From the NCBI GenBank assembly GCA_910589415.1, contig OU342630.1:75326186-75390185 (forward strand): a DNA stretch of 64,000 nucleotides. Direction: 5' to 3'. Both the position numbers and the translations under genes were made by a program. Of the stretch, positions 46,801 to 58,578 are shown in pieces (the stretch's first letter is position 1; each line of letters opens with the position of its first letter). Origin of the DNA: Malachius bipustulatus (taxonomy: Eukaryota > Arthropoda > Insecta > Coleoptera > Melyridae). The notes beneath the pieces are model-generated. The model had not been told where the DNA came from, did no database searches, and saw only the letters and a program-made list of their open reading frames with translations.

Positions 46801-48465
46801 ACCTTAACCCTGAATTTGCGCATTATCCAAATTGCCGCCGCCATTTTGGATTCTTTTTTTTTTCAACCGCTCAAATCTCGCGTTTCAATCATCCCACAAC
46901 AATGGTTCATGAGTTGGTGGAATCGTCAGCCCCAAATGCACTGGTTAAAAGTTATTAGCATACAAAGTTCAAAAAGTTTTGCCAAAAGATCTTTTGCTTG
47001 GTTTTTTCACGTGTAGCTCTTTTTCAGTGCCTCTGATTAGACCTTCATCGACGACTTACTAGTTTAAACTAGACTCAATTTCCAGTATATAGAAGAAAAA
47101 AATAATCTCGATTGGTTGATTCCTCACCAGCCAATCCACGCTCAAAGTTGCGCTGTTTTTACCGAGCTACTTTTGAAGCATGTATACGTATACTAGCGCG
47201 TCGAGCTTTGCCGCGTTTGTGGTTCGCGCTGCATTTATCGCTTTTGTAACCAACATAACGCAAAATTAATTAAGATCAAAGAAATATTCCTTAAATCTAT
47301 GCCAAGAATAAGCGTTTTACTTTAATTTAAAGGAATTCAGGTATATTTTAAAGGTGTTTTTGGATAGAAAAGAACTATTTAAGAAATTTCTCGGTAAGAT
47401 TTTTCATTTTCCTCAACTTTCTTTGAACTTTTTTCCACATCACTTTTGAGGTAGAATTAATGTCGCGTTTTATTGAACCTTGTTTCCTCGAAAAGCCTTA
47501 TTCACGGTTTTTTCGTCCTACTTATATGTTTTTCTTTTTTCGTGGAATTTGAATTCGGATTTCGGTCGTCTCGTTCTTTAGATTCGTTATCGATATAATT
47601 ATTGTGGTCATTGTTGATTAATCGTCGTCGGTGGTCGAGGTCGATTCCCTCGCTTTTCTTTTCGTCGATTTCGTGAAAGTATCGGCACGGTAAATCTTGC
47701 ATAGGATTAAACATTTCAATAATTGGTTTCGACAACCACAAGAGTTACCGCATTTTGTTGTGCATCCACAGGATGTGATGTCCAATAGAAGACGTTGAAT
47801 CGGTTTCTTTTCCCTGGTCACTGGCTCCAAATCCCCCTGACACATTTTTCCAGCCCCATGCAAGCGCAGTTTTTTCTTCCCCAAGCCACTTTTGAACTTG
47901 GTAATATCCGTAGGGAAACTCTGGTGTGCTGCGGAGCTCGTAGGGGGCAAGCGCGATAAGTCGGTCTTTGTTTTGAGATCTGCTGAGCGTACAAACATTT
48001 TATAGCTTAATTGATCATTAGAAACATCGGATTCTTTCCCTCCGTACAATCAACACGCTCACCACACCTGCAGCGATGTTATTCTTTCCGGGGATGGCCA
48101 AAAATTAAAGTAAAACGCACGTTCTTGGCATAGATTTAACGAATATGCATGTTGTTGATCTAAATTAATTTGCGTTATATTTGTTGCAAAATCGAGGAAT
48201 GCACTGGAAAAGAGCTACGCGCGGAGAAACCGGGCGCATGCCCTTTGGCAAAACTTTGGATGCGAATAACTTCTTACCAGTTAGTACATCGGGGGGTTTA
48301 GATTGATGAAAATATAATTGACGAACAAATCCTGCTGGGTCCAACGACCCCGGAACAATTGCTATTTGTTATGGGATGATTGGAATCCCAGATATGAGTG
48401 GTTGAAAAAAAAACAAAAGAAAAAATGCATGTGCAATTTTGGGCAAACTCCTAAATGCACTGGAC
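46801..48465. mobile_element. Large inverted-repeat element carrying a Cys-rich frame
   Basis: The left arm (46801-47033 plus 47228-47330) and the right arm (48102-48465) are inverted copies. Shared blocks in order include TTTTTTTCAACC, CAATCATCCCA, GTTATT(A/C)GCAT, AAGTTTTGCCAAA, GTAGCTCTTTTnCAGTGC, CAACATAACGCAAA, TTAAATCTATGCCAAGAA and GCGTTTTACTTTAATTT. The left arm is interrupted by about 190 bp (about 47032-47225) absent from the right arm, which looks like a later nested insertion. The roughly 770-bp centre contains the minus-strand Cys-rich pseudogene. The arms of about 340 bp make this more than a small MITE. The superfamily is unknown. Confidence 0.7.
47618..48049 (-). pseudogene. 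C-terminal part of a multi-copy arthropod Cys-rich (CxC) protein
   Basis: A 143-residue frame begins LYGGKESDVSNDQLSYKMFV and includes DLSRLPPTSSAAHQ, DLEPVT and DITSCGCTTKCGNSCGCRNQ. Between the second and third motifs the homology switches frame to YYQVQKWLGEEKTALAWGWK and then returns, so two compensating frameshifts are present. The pattern (F-V-K/R-S, L-S-x-L-P-P-T-x-x-A-A, Y-Q-V-Q-x-W-L-G, W-G-W, L-E-P-V-T, then CxCxxxCxxxCxCR) is one I remember from uncharacterised, highly multiplied proteins of arthropods and cnidarians. Those end in a zinc-binding-like CxC tail and have an upstream GCDTTS-type domain. Here the tail loses register after CGCR, with continuation FNPMQDLPCRYF in another frame. 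It is therefore a dead fragment carried between inverted repeats. The function of the family is unknown to me. Confidence 0.6.
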
Positions 48466-48469
48466 TAGG

Positions 48470-49920
48470 ACACCTTCCCATAAAAGATGTTTCTCTGGAA
48501 TGTAATGTTTACATATAATCTCTTATTTATAAATTCTACATACCTACTTACTAAATTCTAGAAGAAAAATGTACTCTTGATATTAATGACTTATCTCCAG
48601 AATGAGACCCTATAGCATTCTAATTGTTGGCCTGGTATCGTGGAGTTGGGATTAGGAGAAGTTGACACATTAATGTGGTCTTGAAAACTTGGGGAGAATA
48701 ATTATTATTATGAAAAACGTGTTCAGGCAGTCAATTCCAGAGACTTGGAGTCTCGGGAGAAGGCGAAACGTCTCCTGATACAATAGTAATGCAGAATGGC
48801 AGTTAATGAATTATTCATCTGACATTACAGTAAATTAGTATTATAAAAAATGAGCTGTTGCTATGTATAACGGCTCGCAGAGGTGCCTATAATAATATGT
48901 AAGGACTACATATTTTGTGAAGATGTGAACGTGATAATTGTGTTAGAGTTTCTGCTTTACATTCGTCAGGTAGTCAGGTTAATTTAACACAATTATTTTG
49001 GGCTCAGGCTCAGGTAAAATAATAGACTCACCTGTATAATAATCTTCCTAAGAACGAGAAATGCTCAGAGTCTTTTGTTAAGTTAGTTCAAAAGAGCTGA
49101 ATGCAAAAAAAAAAGAAAAAATGTTCAACAATAATTTTCATCAATTTTTTCCCAATTTTTGATTTTGACGAAAAATTGGATCTCTTTAAATTATCTGAAA
49201 CTTGCATAAATCTATAAAAAAAATCTTGCACTGCCAATCCAGAACTCACAGTTGTTGTAGCGGTTTCAACCTGTTTCTAATCCGAAAACAATCATCAGAG
49301 CTAAAAATTATTATATAAAATAAAAATTTAACCTGCACTTTCAATTATTTTTGGTAGCTTACTTTAATTCTGCTTATAAATCTGGTCCAAATATTACAAT
49401 GAAAAAGTTAAAGCGTTCACCTCAAAAACGGAAACTTTTAGAAAAGATACCAAAACAAGACAGCGAGATCATTTATCATTGATAAATATAAGATCTAATT
49501 TCGACAAAAAATCGATAAATTTTCAAGGAACTCAAATTTATAATAATTTATCACCAACTATAGAAAAGTACAATCATTCAAAATTTTTTAAGCAAACACT
49601 AAAGAATTTTTTGGGCATCATTTTGTTATAGTATTATGTATTATGCTTATTCTGTCTCAGTGGTTTTTTTTTGTTATTATTATTAATATTGTGTTGGTTA
49701 CTACTGTTATTTTTCTTAGTAAATTATTTAATAAGTTCCTGTTATAAACTTTATGTTTCTAATGACCCTAAATAAATTAATTACAACAAAAATAAATATA
49801 CGAATACATTTTTGAAATATTCGCGATTGATTTTACCCTTGGAAAAAACTGAAAAAAGGGTTCAATCCGAATTTTTGATGAAAAATCAAGTTCCCTAAAT
49901 TTCATTGAAACTCAAATAAA
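48470..49920. other. No recognised gene
   Basis: AT-rich non-coding DNA. On the minus strand at about 49250-49300 there is another CTGATGA...GAAAC string followed by GGTTGAAACC. It has no closing stem I and is not counted as a ribozyme. Confidence 0.4.
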
Positions 49921-49922
49921 AA

Positions 49923-50180
49923 TCTGGAGCGGGCGGAAGTTCATTGGATTAGAAGAGCAGTCTATTAATCAGTTGGCTCTATTACAGCGTGGGTTCAAGT
50001 CCCACTCGTGGCATGGATAATGTCTTCATCTATTCAACTATTTATATATTTACAAATGTATTTGTGGCTATATGAGCTAGTTCTCGAAGCCAAATTACCA
50101 GAGTGGAGCGGCTGTCTTATCTACATAGTTAAGACCGATGTTTCCTCTTTTTCTCTAACAAAAATAAAAATAAAAATATA
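49923..50180 (+). mobile_element. tRNA-derived SINE
   Basis: The head resembles a tRNA gene: an A-box-like AAGTTCATTGG at 49937-49947, and a B box GGTTCAAGTCC at 49992-50002 inside a perfect 5-bp T-arm (GTGGG/CCCAC), about 50 bp apart. The anticodon arm and acceptor stem do not pair, so this is not a functional tRNA. A body of about 150 bp follows and ends in an A-rich (AAAAT)n tail at 50158-50180, the usual SINE layout. CAAATAAAAAT before the head and the tail itself obscure any target duplication. Confidence 0.55.
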
Positions 50181-51698
50181 CAATACCTCTCTGAATCGGA
50201 ATAATTGTCCACATAAATTAATATTTCTAATTATTTTAAGATATAAAATTATGTAATATTGCCCTATAGGATTTTGATACATTGAATTTAGTGTTCCGCA
50301 GTAAATTCATATTAAGTGTAGAATTGAAACCCAGGGAAATTTGTAATTGTCCCAGAGGAAGGTATTCGGTAACAGCAATTAATCATTGTAACTGTAGCGA
50401 TATCGCACTATCGGAATAATTTATACTTTACTCAACACCTACCGTCTGGTACCACGAGAACGAGAGCCTAAACCCTCATCACATTAGCGAACATGTGTTT
50501 TGATAAAAATGTGTAAAACCTCTGGCGACATTCGGACATTAAAAATAAACCTCTACAAAGCTGGAGGCAGATCTCGTAACTCTGTACTAAGCGGGAGATA
50601 ATCAACATATTATATTACATAGAATTTAAAGGCTTAACATGTGTTACTGACATGTATGTATGCTACTGCTTGTAAAAATGTGGACGTTGGAAAATCTCAT
50701 CAGACATACGGTACTGGACAAAAAATCCTTCCGAATGGAACGATATTTCATGCGGATATGCAGAATTGTCCTTTTTATCATCGTCAGTGACCTCTCAATA
50801 TATTTCTTGCTCTGCAGATGTCGTGAACTTAGCAAACATATTAACCGTTTGCTTTTCCATGCAGCCAAAGAAATATTCACAGTAGGTGCGATTCTCAAAC
50901 AATTATTTTTAGTTTATCGTTTATATGAAACCAATATCATTATGAGTTGAATATCTTGACTAGACATGCACTGGAAACCATTAAATATTATTATAATAAA
51001 TATTTTAAAATAAAATAATATCCTTATGAATGATTAAATTGATTTTTATCTATCTCAATTATTGTTCACTAAAATCTCTCACACAGGAACGCCGAAATAC
51101 AATCTTTTTTTCTCTCATAATTTATTGGGATCTTGAGAAATAGCAGAGATACTGGCTCGGCTAAATTAGAGAAAAAGCACAATTTTTCACTTATTAAGCA
51201 TCTAAAACAAAAAGCTACCTATCTGACATTTCCAAAATTTTCAAAACTGACTAGATCCCATGCACGCTTTTTATAGTCAACTATTGTTTTTCTTATGGCC
51301 ACTATATTGTTTCTCTATATCGGTATGGGAAAATTAGTAAACCATTAGTAAACCAAAAGTCACAATAATTGCAAAAAGTTAAAAATTTCATTCATATTTA
51401 TTGCGATAAAAATAATTATTTTTATACAAAGAAAAAAAGTAATAGCTTCCGTACCTACCTGTAATATATAAATTTCTTTCTGCGACAAGAAAACCCCGGT
51501 GCTATAGATCATCGAAAAAAGTAATTATAAACTTATAAAAAAAAAAGTAAAGATAACTGAAAATATAAATCCGGAAAATGATTAATGTAGAATTTGAATT
51601 TTCAAACTGGTATACACTTTTGTAGTATTCGAGGGTGCCAAGTAAAGAAACATAATAATAATAAAATCTGAGTGTTAATAGTGATACCTGTATGTCCA

Positions 51699-51926
51699 TA
51701 TCGGGGAAAAAATACTCGCTTTTTTGCGTGCTAATTTACTTTTTTCCCCGGTAAAGATCAGTTTCATTAAGGTGGCATTTTTATACCTGCCAAAGGGAAA
51801 AACAATTATACATTTTATTCCCTTTAGCAGGTATAAAGATGCCAGTTTATATGAACTACTTTTTGCGGAAGAAAAAAGTAAATTAGCACGGAAAAAAGTG
51901 AGTACTTTTTTCTTTTTCCCCGATGA
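51699..51926. mobile_element. Compact foldback (228 bp), nearly all stem
   Basis: The left half starts ATCGGGGAAAAAATACTCGC, then GTGCTAATTTACTTTTTTC, GGTGGCATTTTTATACCTGC and CAAAGGGA. The right half is its inverse (TCCCTTTAGCAGGTATAAAG, then ATGCC, GTAAATTAGCACGGAAAAAA, GTGAGTAC and CCCCGAT). The arms are about 108-115 bp with a loop of a few bases. No coding capacity. Transcription would yield a long double-stranded hairpin. Confidence 0.8.
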
Positions 51927-53809
51927 AGCTGCTTATTAGGTATAGCTAATATTAACATTCTCGGATATTATCAAATTTATATCCAACACGAACACGAAAG
52001 TTACATATTAATTTGATTAATGTCAAAATGGCAATTATTTTATTAAGAGATTTTTCATAATTATTGCTATCCATATACATTAATTAAATTCACTCATAGA
52101 AAACTTATACGAATGTTTGCAAAAATTACTTCAATTTTAATTGAATTGACATTTATCGAATTAAATCATTTCGTTACCAGGCAACGTCGACTACTACAAA
52201 AAGACAAAAATCAACCAGTTTGAAAATTCAAATTCAACATAGATCAACGTTCTGACATTATTTTCAGTTATTTACGTTTTTCGATGTTCTAACACTGGGG
52301 TTTTCTTGTCACAGAAAAAATTGTGTATTACACGCAAGAAAAAAAAATACAATTTGCCTACTTAAATCTATCACTTTTTTTTTCTTGTAAAATAAACAAC
52401 TATTTTTTACCAAACGTCATAGCAAAATTAAAAAATCTTAAGACAGCTGCAAGCAATTGTTGGACTTTATATTGACGTCATTCGGTTATAAAATGTTCTT
52501 TTTCTTTCGAAAAAAGAAGTATAAAATTTTGAATTTTTTTAGCGAATTTGGAATATTTTTGGTTTCCTTGATTTATTTTAACCAAATGACATGAAAAAAC
52601 AATATCACGGTTATAAAAAAAAACACAAATCGTGTATTAAAACAAAACCCTGGGATTTATCGGTTTTGATTTTTTTTTTTAATGTGAGAGAACTCATGTA
52701 GATATTTATGTAGACTTTCAAAAAATCGCCTAGGTATATTATTTATTTTCAATAATAAAAAAGATATTTCTAAAATAAGAAATTTCGACCCTTAAATTTT
52801 TTCAGGATATTTCATCAACCACTAAAGTTATATAAACTAAATTTAGTTTCAGATTCTTATTAAGTATAAAATACATAATGCAACTTTTCTCTAATTTAAC
52901 CAACCCTGCATGCATCTCTGATACTTCTCAAGATCCCCATGGTGAGATAGATAAAATTGTACCTACCTATATTGTTTAAAGCCTTGCGTTGTTGATTATA
53001 ATGCGCTAGCAAATCGTGGTGAGATTTTATTATCTGCATACAAAAACTTTTTCACGAGCGGGAGTAGTAAACGAATTGAGTTACGCTTTAGAAAATCGTT
53101 GTTACGAAACTATTCTCGACATGACTCCGCAACATATCTCTGCGGTGGCTTAATTAAACCGTCACACACCATCATAATAAACACAGATGATATGATATAT
53201 ATCAAGAATATCAGTGGTGTATTTCAGTAATTATATTAATCACCCCAAATTTTAATAAATCGTATTATAGCAGGTAATATAAATACTTATTAGTATTGAT
53301 TAAAAGTAAATGAAAGTACTTTTAATTAAACAATTAGGTTTATGACGTTATTTTCACTTAACTAGACAGGTGCATGCGCGCATGTCTATCTCGGTTCTCA
53401 GTGTCAAGGTAGGTAGACTAGCCTTAGACGTCGATGTTTCGTTCTTTTTATGGACTCATCGAATAACGTATATAATATCACATAATCATTTTTAATTAAT
53501 AATATTACCTGACCCTAGTTAAGTAGGAAGTATGGCGAGGGAAAAATGGTAAGGAATAATATTTTTTCACGAGCTATTCTTGATTTCAGAAATTATTGTC
53601 TATTTTGCTCGATTTTATCTTAGTCGCATTTTTATCAACAAACTGATATTCAATTACGAATGTTTTTTTTTTTCTGTACCTACTAAAAAAACGTATACCT
53701 ACCTACCCACGTTTTACATTTACATTTTCCACAAGTGGAATAGCGTGTAGCAAACAATATCCACGAAAAAAAAATGAGAAGAGTCAGCTTCGATCGTCGC
53801 ATACCTTAA

Positions 53810-54367
53810 GGTGCGTTTTCACCAAGCGCGCAAAACGTTTGCAATTGTTTGCAAATGTTTGCAATCACAATATTTGTTTGGTGGAGACGAAAATGACGCG
53901 CATTCGCCAACATTTGCAATCATTTGTCCGTGTTCCGAGCGTTGTCGGTACATCAAAGGGATTTGTTGCTTGTGCGTGCGCGAAGTATTTTCAGTGTAGA
54001 CGGGCAGGGAGTGTTCGCAGGAATATCAGGGAATCAAAGCAGTGTTGTTTGTTGTTTTCCAGCAACTGTCAACGTGTCTACCAAATTAACTATAACTATA
54101 ACCAAAAAATGGGATGTACAAAATCTACGAGTTCTCTTTTTATTATTCTCTTTTTCAATTAAAACAGTCATAATTATGAAAGATGCGGCACTAACAATAC
54201 GTTTTCTTTTCGGAGCCATTTTTGCTCGGAACATGAACAAATGATTGCTAATAACGTACCAGGTGTCTGTGAATATTCAGTGAAGACACTTTAATTGCAA
54301 ACATTTGGAAACATTCGCAAACATTTGCGAACGTTTGCTAACAATGATTTTTTGGTGAAAACGCACC
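53810..54367. mobile_element. TTAA-flanked non-autonomous transposon (558 bp)
   Basis: Perfect inverted ends GGTGCGTTTTCACCA...TGGTGAAAACGCACC are each directly abutted by TTAA (53806-53809 and 54368-54371). Subterminal GTTTGCAAATGTTTGCAA-type repeats occur in both halves in opposite orientation. A perfect TTAA duplication points to a piggyBac or Kolobok-like insertion. However, the minus-strand frame inside (54034-54240: MTVLIEKENNKKRTRRF...) reminds me of the N-terminus of PIF/Harbinger nucleases, which duplicate three bases (TWA). The superfamily therefore stays open. Confidence 0.8.
54034..54240 (-). pseudogene. Possible Harbinger-type transposase N-terminal relic
   Basis: A 68-residue frame inside the TTAA-flanked element contains KMAPKRKRIVSAASFIIMTV, then LIEKENNKKRTRRF. 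The acidic-then-basic K-K-R-T-R-R-F run resembles the beginning of PIF/Harbinger nucleases, where RRRFW precedes the catalytic domain. Nothing beyond it is preserved. The similarity is short and low-complexity; chance is a real alternative. Confidence 0.25.
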
Positions 54368-54620
54368 TTAAAATGTTTGAGAACTAATAAGCCATACTAC
54401 TTAAGGGTTACCATTTTTATTAAAAAAATATACAAAAGGTCACCTTAATTTACTGTCGATAACTTTTTTTTTAAGAATTGAAAATTTTTAAAAGCAAAAT
54501 TCTGTTGCGTTGTATCATTGTATCAGACAGTCGTTGTATCAGTGTATCACGTTGTATCACATTCAAATAGTACTTTTAGATCGTGGTAATTAGAAGCTTA
54601 CGAAGTTCTAATGGTATACG

Positions 54621-55452
54621 TAGAGAGCCACTAAAACACTCCAGCTTTTATTTCGCCCCCTCGGATTCCGTAAGGGGTGGCTGCCGTCTTGGCTACCAGC
54701 GCCAATAGTTTAATTAATTAATTTTTTAACTTAATTTAACTCTAAGTTATAATTATTCAATAATGCAATAATATGTATAATATAATATAATTCAATAATT
54801 CATGTCTTAGCGTTTGCATTATTTAGGTACATGTATTGTGAGTTTTCGGGGTAGCTGCTTAAGAATCCAATATCAGATTTTCAAAAAAACAAAATTACAG
54901 ATGCAATATCGTGAACGACTTTCATAAATTAATCGCATTTTCACCAAACTCATCATTAGGGGATTTTCGGATTCTTATTAATCAGCGACTACGAAAACCC
55001 CAAAATCGTATTTGGTACAAACGGAATGACTTTTGGCGCCCGCTGTATTCGTACCAAGCACGCCAAATTTTTTTTGTAAGCATGCATATTGAAGAGAAAT
55101 TGTTAAAGATATTGTAGAGATATTATGAGAAACTCAAAAGCCACAACTTTTGTCGAGTCCATTTTTCACCTCTGATTGACCTTTTTGTTGTAAAATCGAA
55201 AAACCATTTCCACCTCCCTAAAGTGTCATTTAAGAAAATTTATATCTTTTGAACAACAAGAAATCTCAAAAAAAAGTTCGAAACAGAAGTTGCTGGATAT
55301 ATCCTTCTTAACAAGTTTTGTAATAGTATTTTTTACGTTAAATTTACCTATATGTACATAATTTCACCCCTTGAATTCAAAATGGCGGCCACCCCTTACG
55401 GAATCCAAGAGGGGAAACTTGGCTGAAGTGTTCTAATGGCGCCCCCTATATC
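54621..55452. mobile_element. Inverted-repeat element with GGATTCCGTAAGGGGTGGC ends
   Basis: The left end (TAAAACACTCCAGC, TTTCGCCCCCTC, GGATTCCGTAAGGGGTGGCT, GCCGTCTTG) and the inverse right end (AGAACACTTCAGCC, TTTCCCCTCTT, GGATTCCGTAAGGGGTGGCC, GCCATTTTG) pair over about 75 bp. The interior is AT-rich with (TAATA)n stretches and an unrecognised 68-residue frame at 54911-55117. Confidence 0.7.
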
Positions 55453-55459
55453 TAGCATT

Positions 55460-58015
55460 GCAATTTTGTTAAACTTCTTATTAACTAACGCAATTTCAGT
55501 GCTTTTTTTGAATCTTTGGACTACATAAGCTCTAAAGACACTAATTGCGCTTTGTCTCGTGCTTGAAAACATGCCCATGTAAAATAAGTAGGAGTATGTC
55601 ATAACGCAAAAAGTACGTTACATTCATGACGCGCATGGAGATTCTCTCCAAGAAATGCGATAATGTAATTTGCTGAGTGGGAAGAGAATCCAATCATTTT
55701 TAATAGTCGAAAATAAGCTTTGATCGATTTTTTTCTTATAGTAGGATAAAACGGATACTTACACTTTCTCATTAAAATAAAGGGAAATATTATAACCAAA
55801 AAAACCTATGTACCTACCTATTATGATTGTTTAAATTTTTGTCGAATATTTCATATTATGAAAAATTCGACTGAATAGGTATAGACAAATACCTAAAGAA
55901 AGAATAATAATAATAATAATTGTTACCCGACTATGAAACATTTAGCTAACGCAACACAATAGATTAGTATGCGTATACAGGGTTATTTTTAATTCTTAAT
56001 AAAAATTCGTCATTGGAAGCGTAGGGCCGGCATTGTTTGGCAGTTGAAAATTTCTTAAATCAACACGAAAAAGATAAAGCTGAAATAAATTGAAATGTGC
56101 TACACGTTACGAGTTAAAATTCTTGTAAATAAGTACATACCGGGAATATATCTGTAATGGGTACAATTAATTGGTAAATAAATAAAAGCGCGGGCGGGCA
56201 ATGAGCAAAGCTGTTGCAATAGCCGAAGCTTTGTTTATGGTATCGCAACATGTGATGCTTGTAAATTTATCACAACGAGGGGTTTAATTTTACTCCATGT
56301 TTTACATTTCTCCTGCCTCATCTACAAACTTAATTCAGTAATTTATCTTGCGTGACAATTTACAATTTCAGTGCCACATGTGCCGCCAAACACACGGATT
56401 CTGTCCCAAAATTGTAATCGTGGAACCTCGGAACGTATTGTCTGAAAAGTTGTTACGTGTTTCCTTTTCCACTTCACACGATAGAAATATGCTTCAGAGT
56501 TGTACTTTTACACGCAAGTAAATCGAGATATAACTCACTTTTATGTTATCAGGCAAAACTTGAAATACCTCTATAAATTATTTAAATAATTTATATGTTT
56601 GATAGCGCAATCAATATTCCCTGTCATAAAATGGTTTTTTTTATAATTAGAAAAGTTTAGACCAGCTGCATTAAAATATTTTTATTGATTTAAAAATGCC
56701 AATTTTCTATGTGCAACTTTCTAAAAATGACACCGTTTCTAAAAGGGAGTAGAATTTATTTTCGACAGTGCCAGATCAATATTTTGACGACAATTCGGCA
56801 CAACTGTTAATTATTTTCCTGCAACCGCCTTGAAGAATAATTTTGAATAAGACAAGATGTAGCTTTTATCAATTTTTTATCAATTTCTAGCTGGGTTGCT
56901 CAATGTCTCTTATGAAAACTTTTGATTTCGAGAGATCCATAATAATATTCGTACCTAGACATAATTATTATTCTCTCAAACCGAAAGTTATATTAACTTC
57001 TCAATGTCGCTCGCTCTATGCCGCATTGGATAAATAAGACCGAGGAAGATCCCAAAAGTTAGTTTGAATTTTGGTAATATCATGAGCTGTCTAAAAAAAA
57101 CTACATATTATCAATTACAAAAATACTGGGAAAGTTTTGATACAATAATTGGATTTGATAAATTGTTGTAAACTTGTACACATCTCTTCTGAGGCAAAAT
57201 GTGCGAAGTTGAGATAAAAAAAAATCATTAAAAAAAACAAATCATTGAAACAAGTCTCTACAACACGGGTAAGCATAGAATTCGTATTTTCACAATACAT
57301 TTCCTTGGAAACAATGTAAGAAACAAAGATTAATTTCGCAAATAAAAAATGAAAGCTTAAATAAAACTCTCAGCAGAAAAATTCAAGGTTATCCTGCGTT
57401 ACGCAAATAAAAGACAAAGTGCAAGAAAATTTCTTTGCAAGGGCTGAACAGTAATGTCTTAATGAGGATGTGAAATGATCACTCGACAATGATTGAAGAA
57501 GCAGCTGCAATTAATGACTTGCTTACACATGGCAGGATTGCAGAATTCTATTTACCACCTGTTGTAGTTAACAACGAAGTGGCTTCTTCAAAAATAAGTA
57601 AAAATAGATCGTTTCTTGAAGCTTGTTTTCTAACGAATTGCATAAATAGCGTATTTTTATGCGATTCTGTTATGAATATTTTCAGCATTATTTAAAAATT
57701 GGCCTTCTGAAATTTTGCAATGGCAGTACCCTTTCAATAAAACAAATGGCACTATCATATTAGTATTATAGTTGCGTACTGTGAAAATTTAAGTTTAATA
57801 TCCCTTTGGAAACATGTCCTACAATGTATATTAAAATTTTGAAATTTCTACTTATCTTCTTATCTTATACCTACGATACCAAGCAAATTAATAATAAAAA
57901 CCCAAAGTTTTTTGGCACAAGAGCAGAGTTTAGGGTCCTTTCTTGCCAGTCTAATACTAAATTAATTTGATTAAAAGCTTTGTATTTTTGCTACCTACTT
58001 TCAAGACTTTAAAAA
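55460..58015. other. No recognised gene
   Basis: AT-rich non-coding DNA with an (AAT)n microsatellite near 55905-55920. No inverted repeats of note were found. Confidence 0.4.
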
Positions 58016-58019
58016 TACC

Positions 58020-58290
58020 ATGTTTTTTGAAAATTCAAATGGCCGCCATTTTTAAAAAAACTTGACCGATTTTGCTGAAATGCAATTCCAGATCACTCGC
58101 TAATTACAACTAATACCTACCTGCAGAAACTTCAACTTCGTAGACTTGAAGTTTTGACTTGAAGACAAAACTGTCAACTCTGATTTGGATCGTGGTGAAA
58201 AGAATGGGTTTTGGCGAATTTTGAAATGTAAACCGTTACAAACTTCGGAATTTTTCTACGAAAATTTACAGTTCTTTATATAAAGTTAGC
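58020..58290 (+). repeat. Dispersed repeat C, copy 1
   Basis: It begins AAATTCAAATGGCCGCCATT, then TTAAAA, CTTGACC, TTGCTGAAATGCAATTCCAG, ATCACTCGCTAAT. The same order of blocks, with point changes, is seen at 60505-60600. The two copies bracket the LINE insertion in the same orientation. Confidence 0.55.
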
Positions 58291-58578
58291 CGAAAACTGA
58301 AAACTTGAAGTTTGTCTGAAGCAAACAAATAATAAAACAAATATTGTCGACAGTGTAGAAAATGGCTTTCTGAAATTTTTCACGGTCATCTAGAGTAGTT
58401 GTTTCGTGTGAAAATTTCGATTCTTTTGAAAACGGGGCATAAAATGGATATATAAATTTAGCAATTTTACGCCTTTTTCTACACACGTCACTGGCCGAGT
58501 CACTGGCTAACTAATTAAAAAACGGATTTTTTTAGACTACCCTGAAATTCGACAAGAATTCTTCGCATCCTAGTAATT

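Noticed and set aside
49250..49300. Minus-strand CTGATGA...GAAAC followed by GGTTGAAACC
   Set aside because: Stem II barely pairs and the presumed stem I strands are not complementary, so it is not a credible hammerhead.
53839..54244. Two overlapping 106-107-codon plus-strand frames
   Set aside because: They lie inside the TTAA-flanked element, overlap each other in different frames and have no motif.
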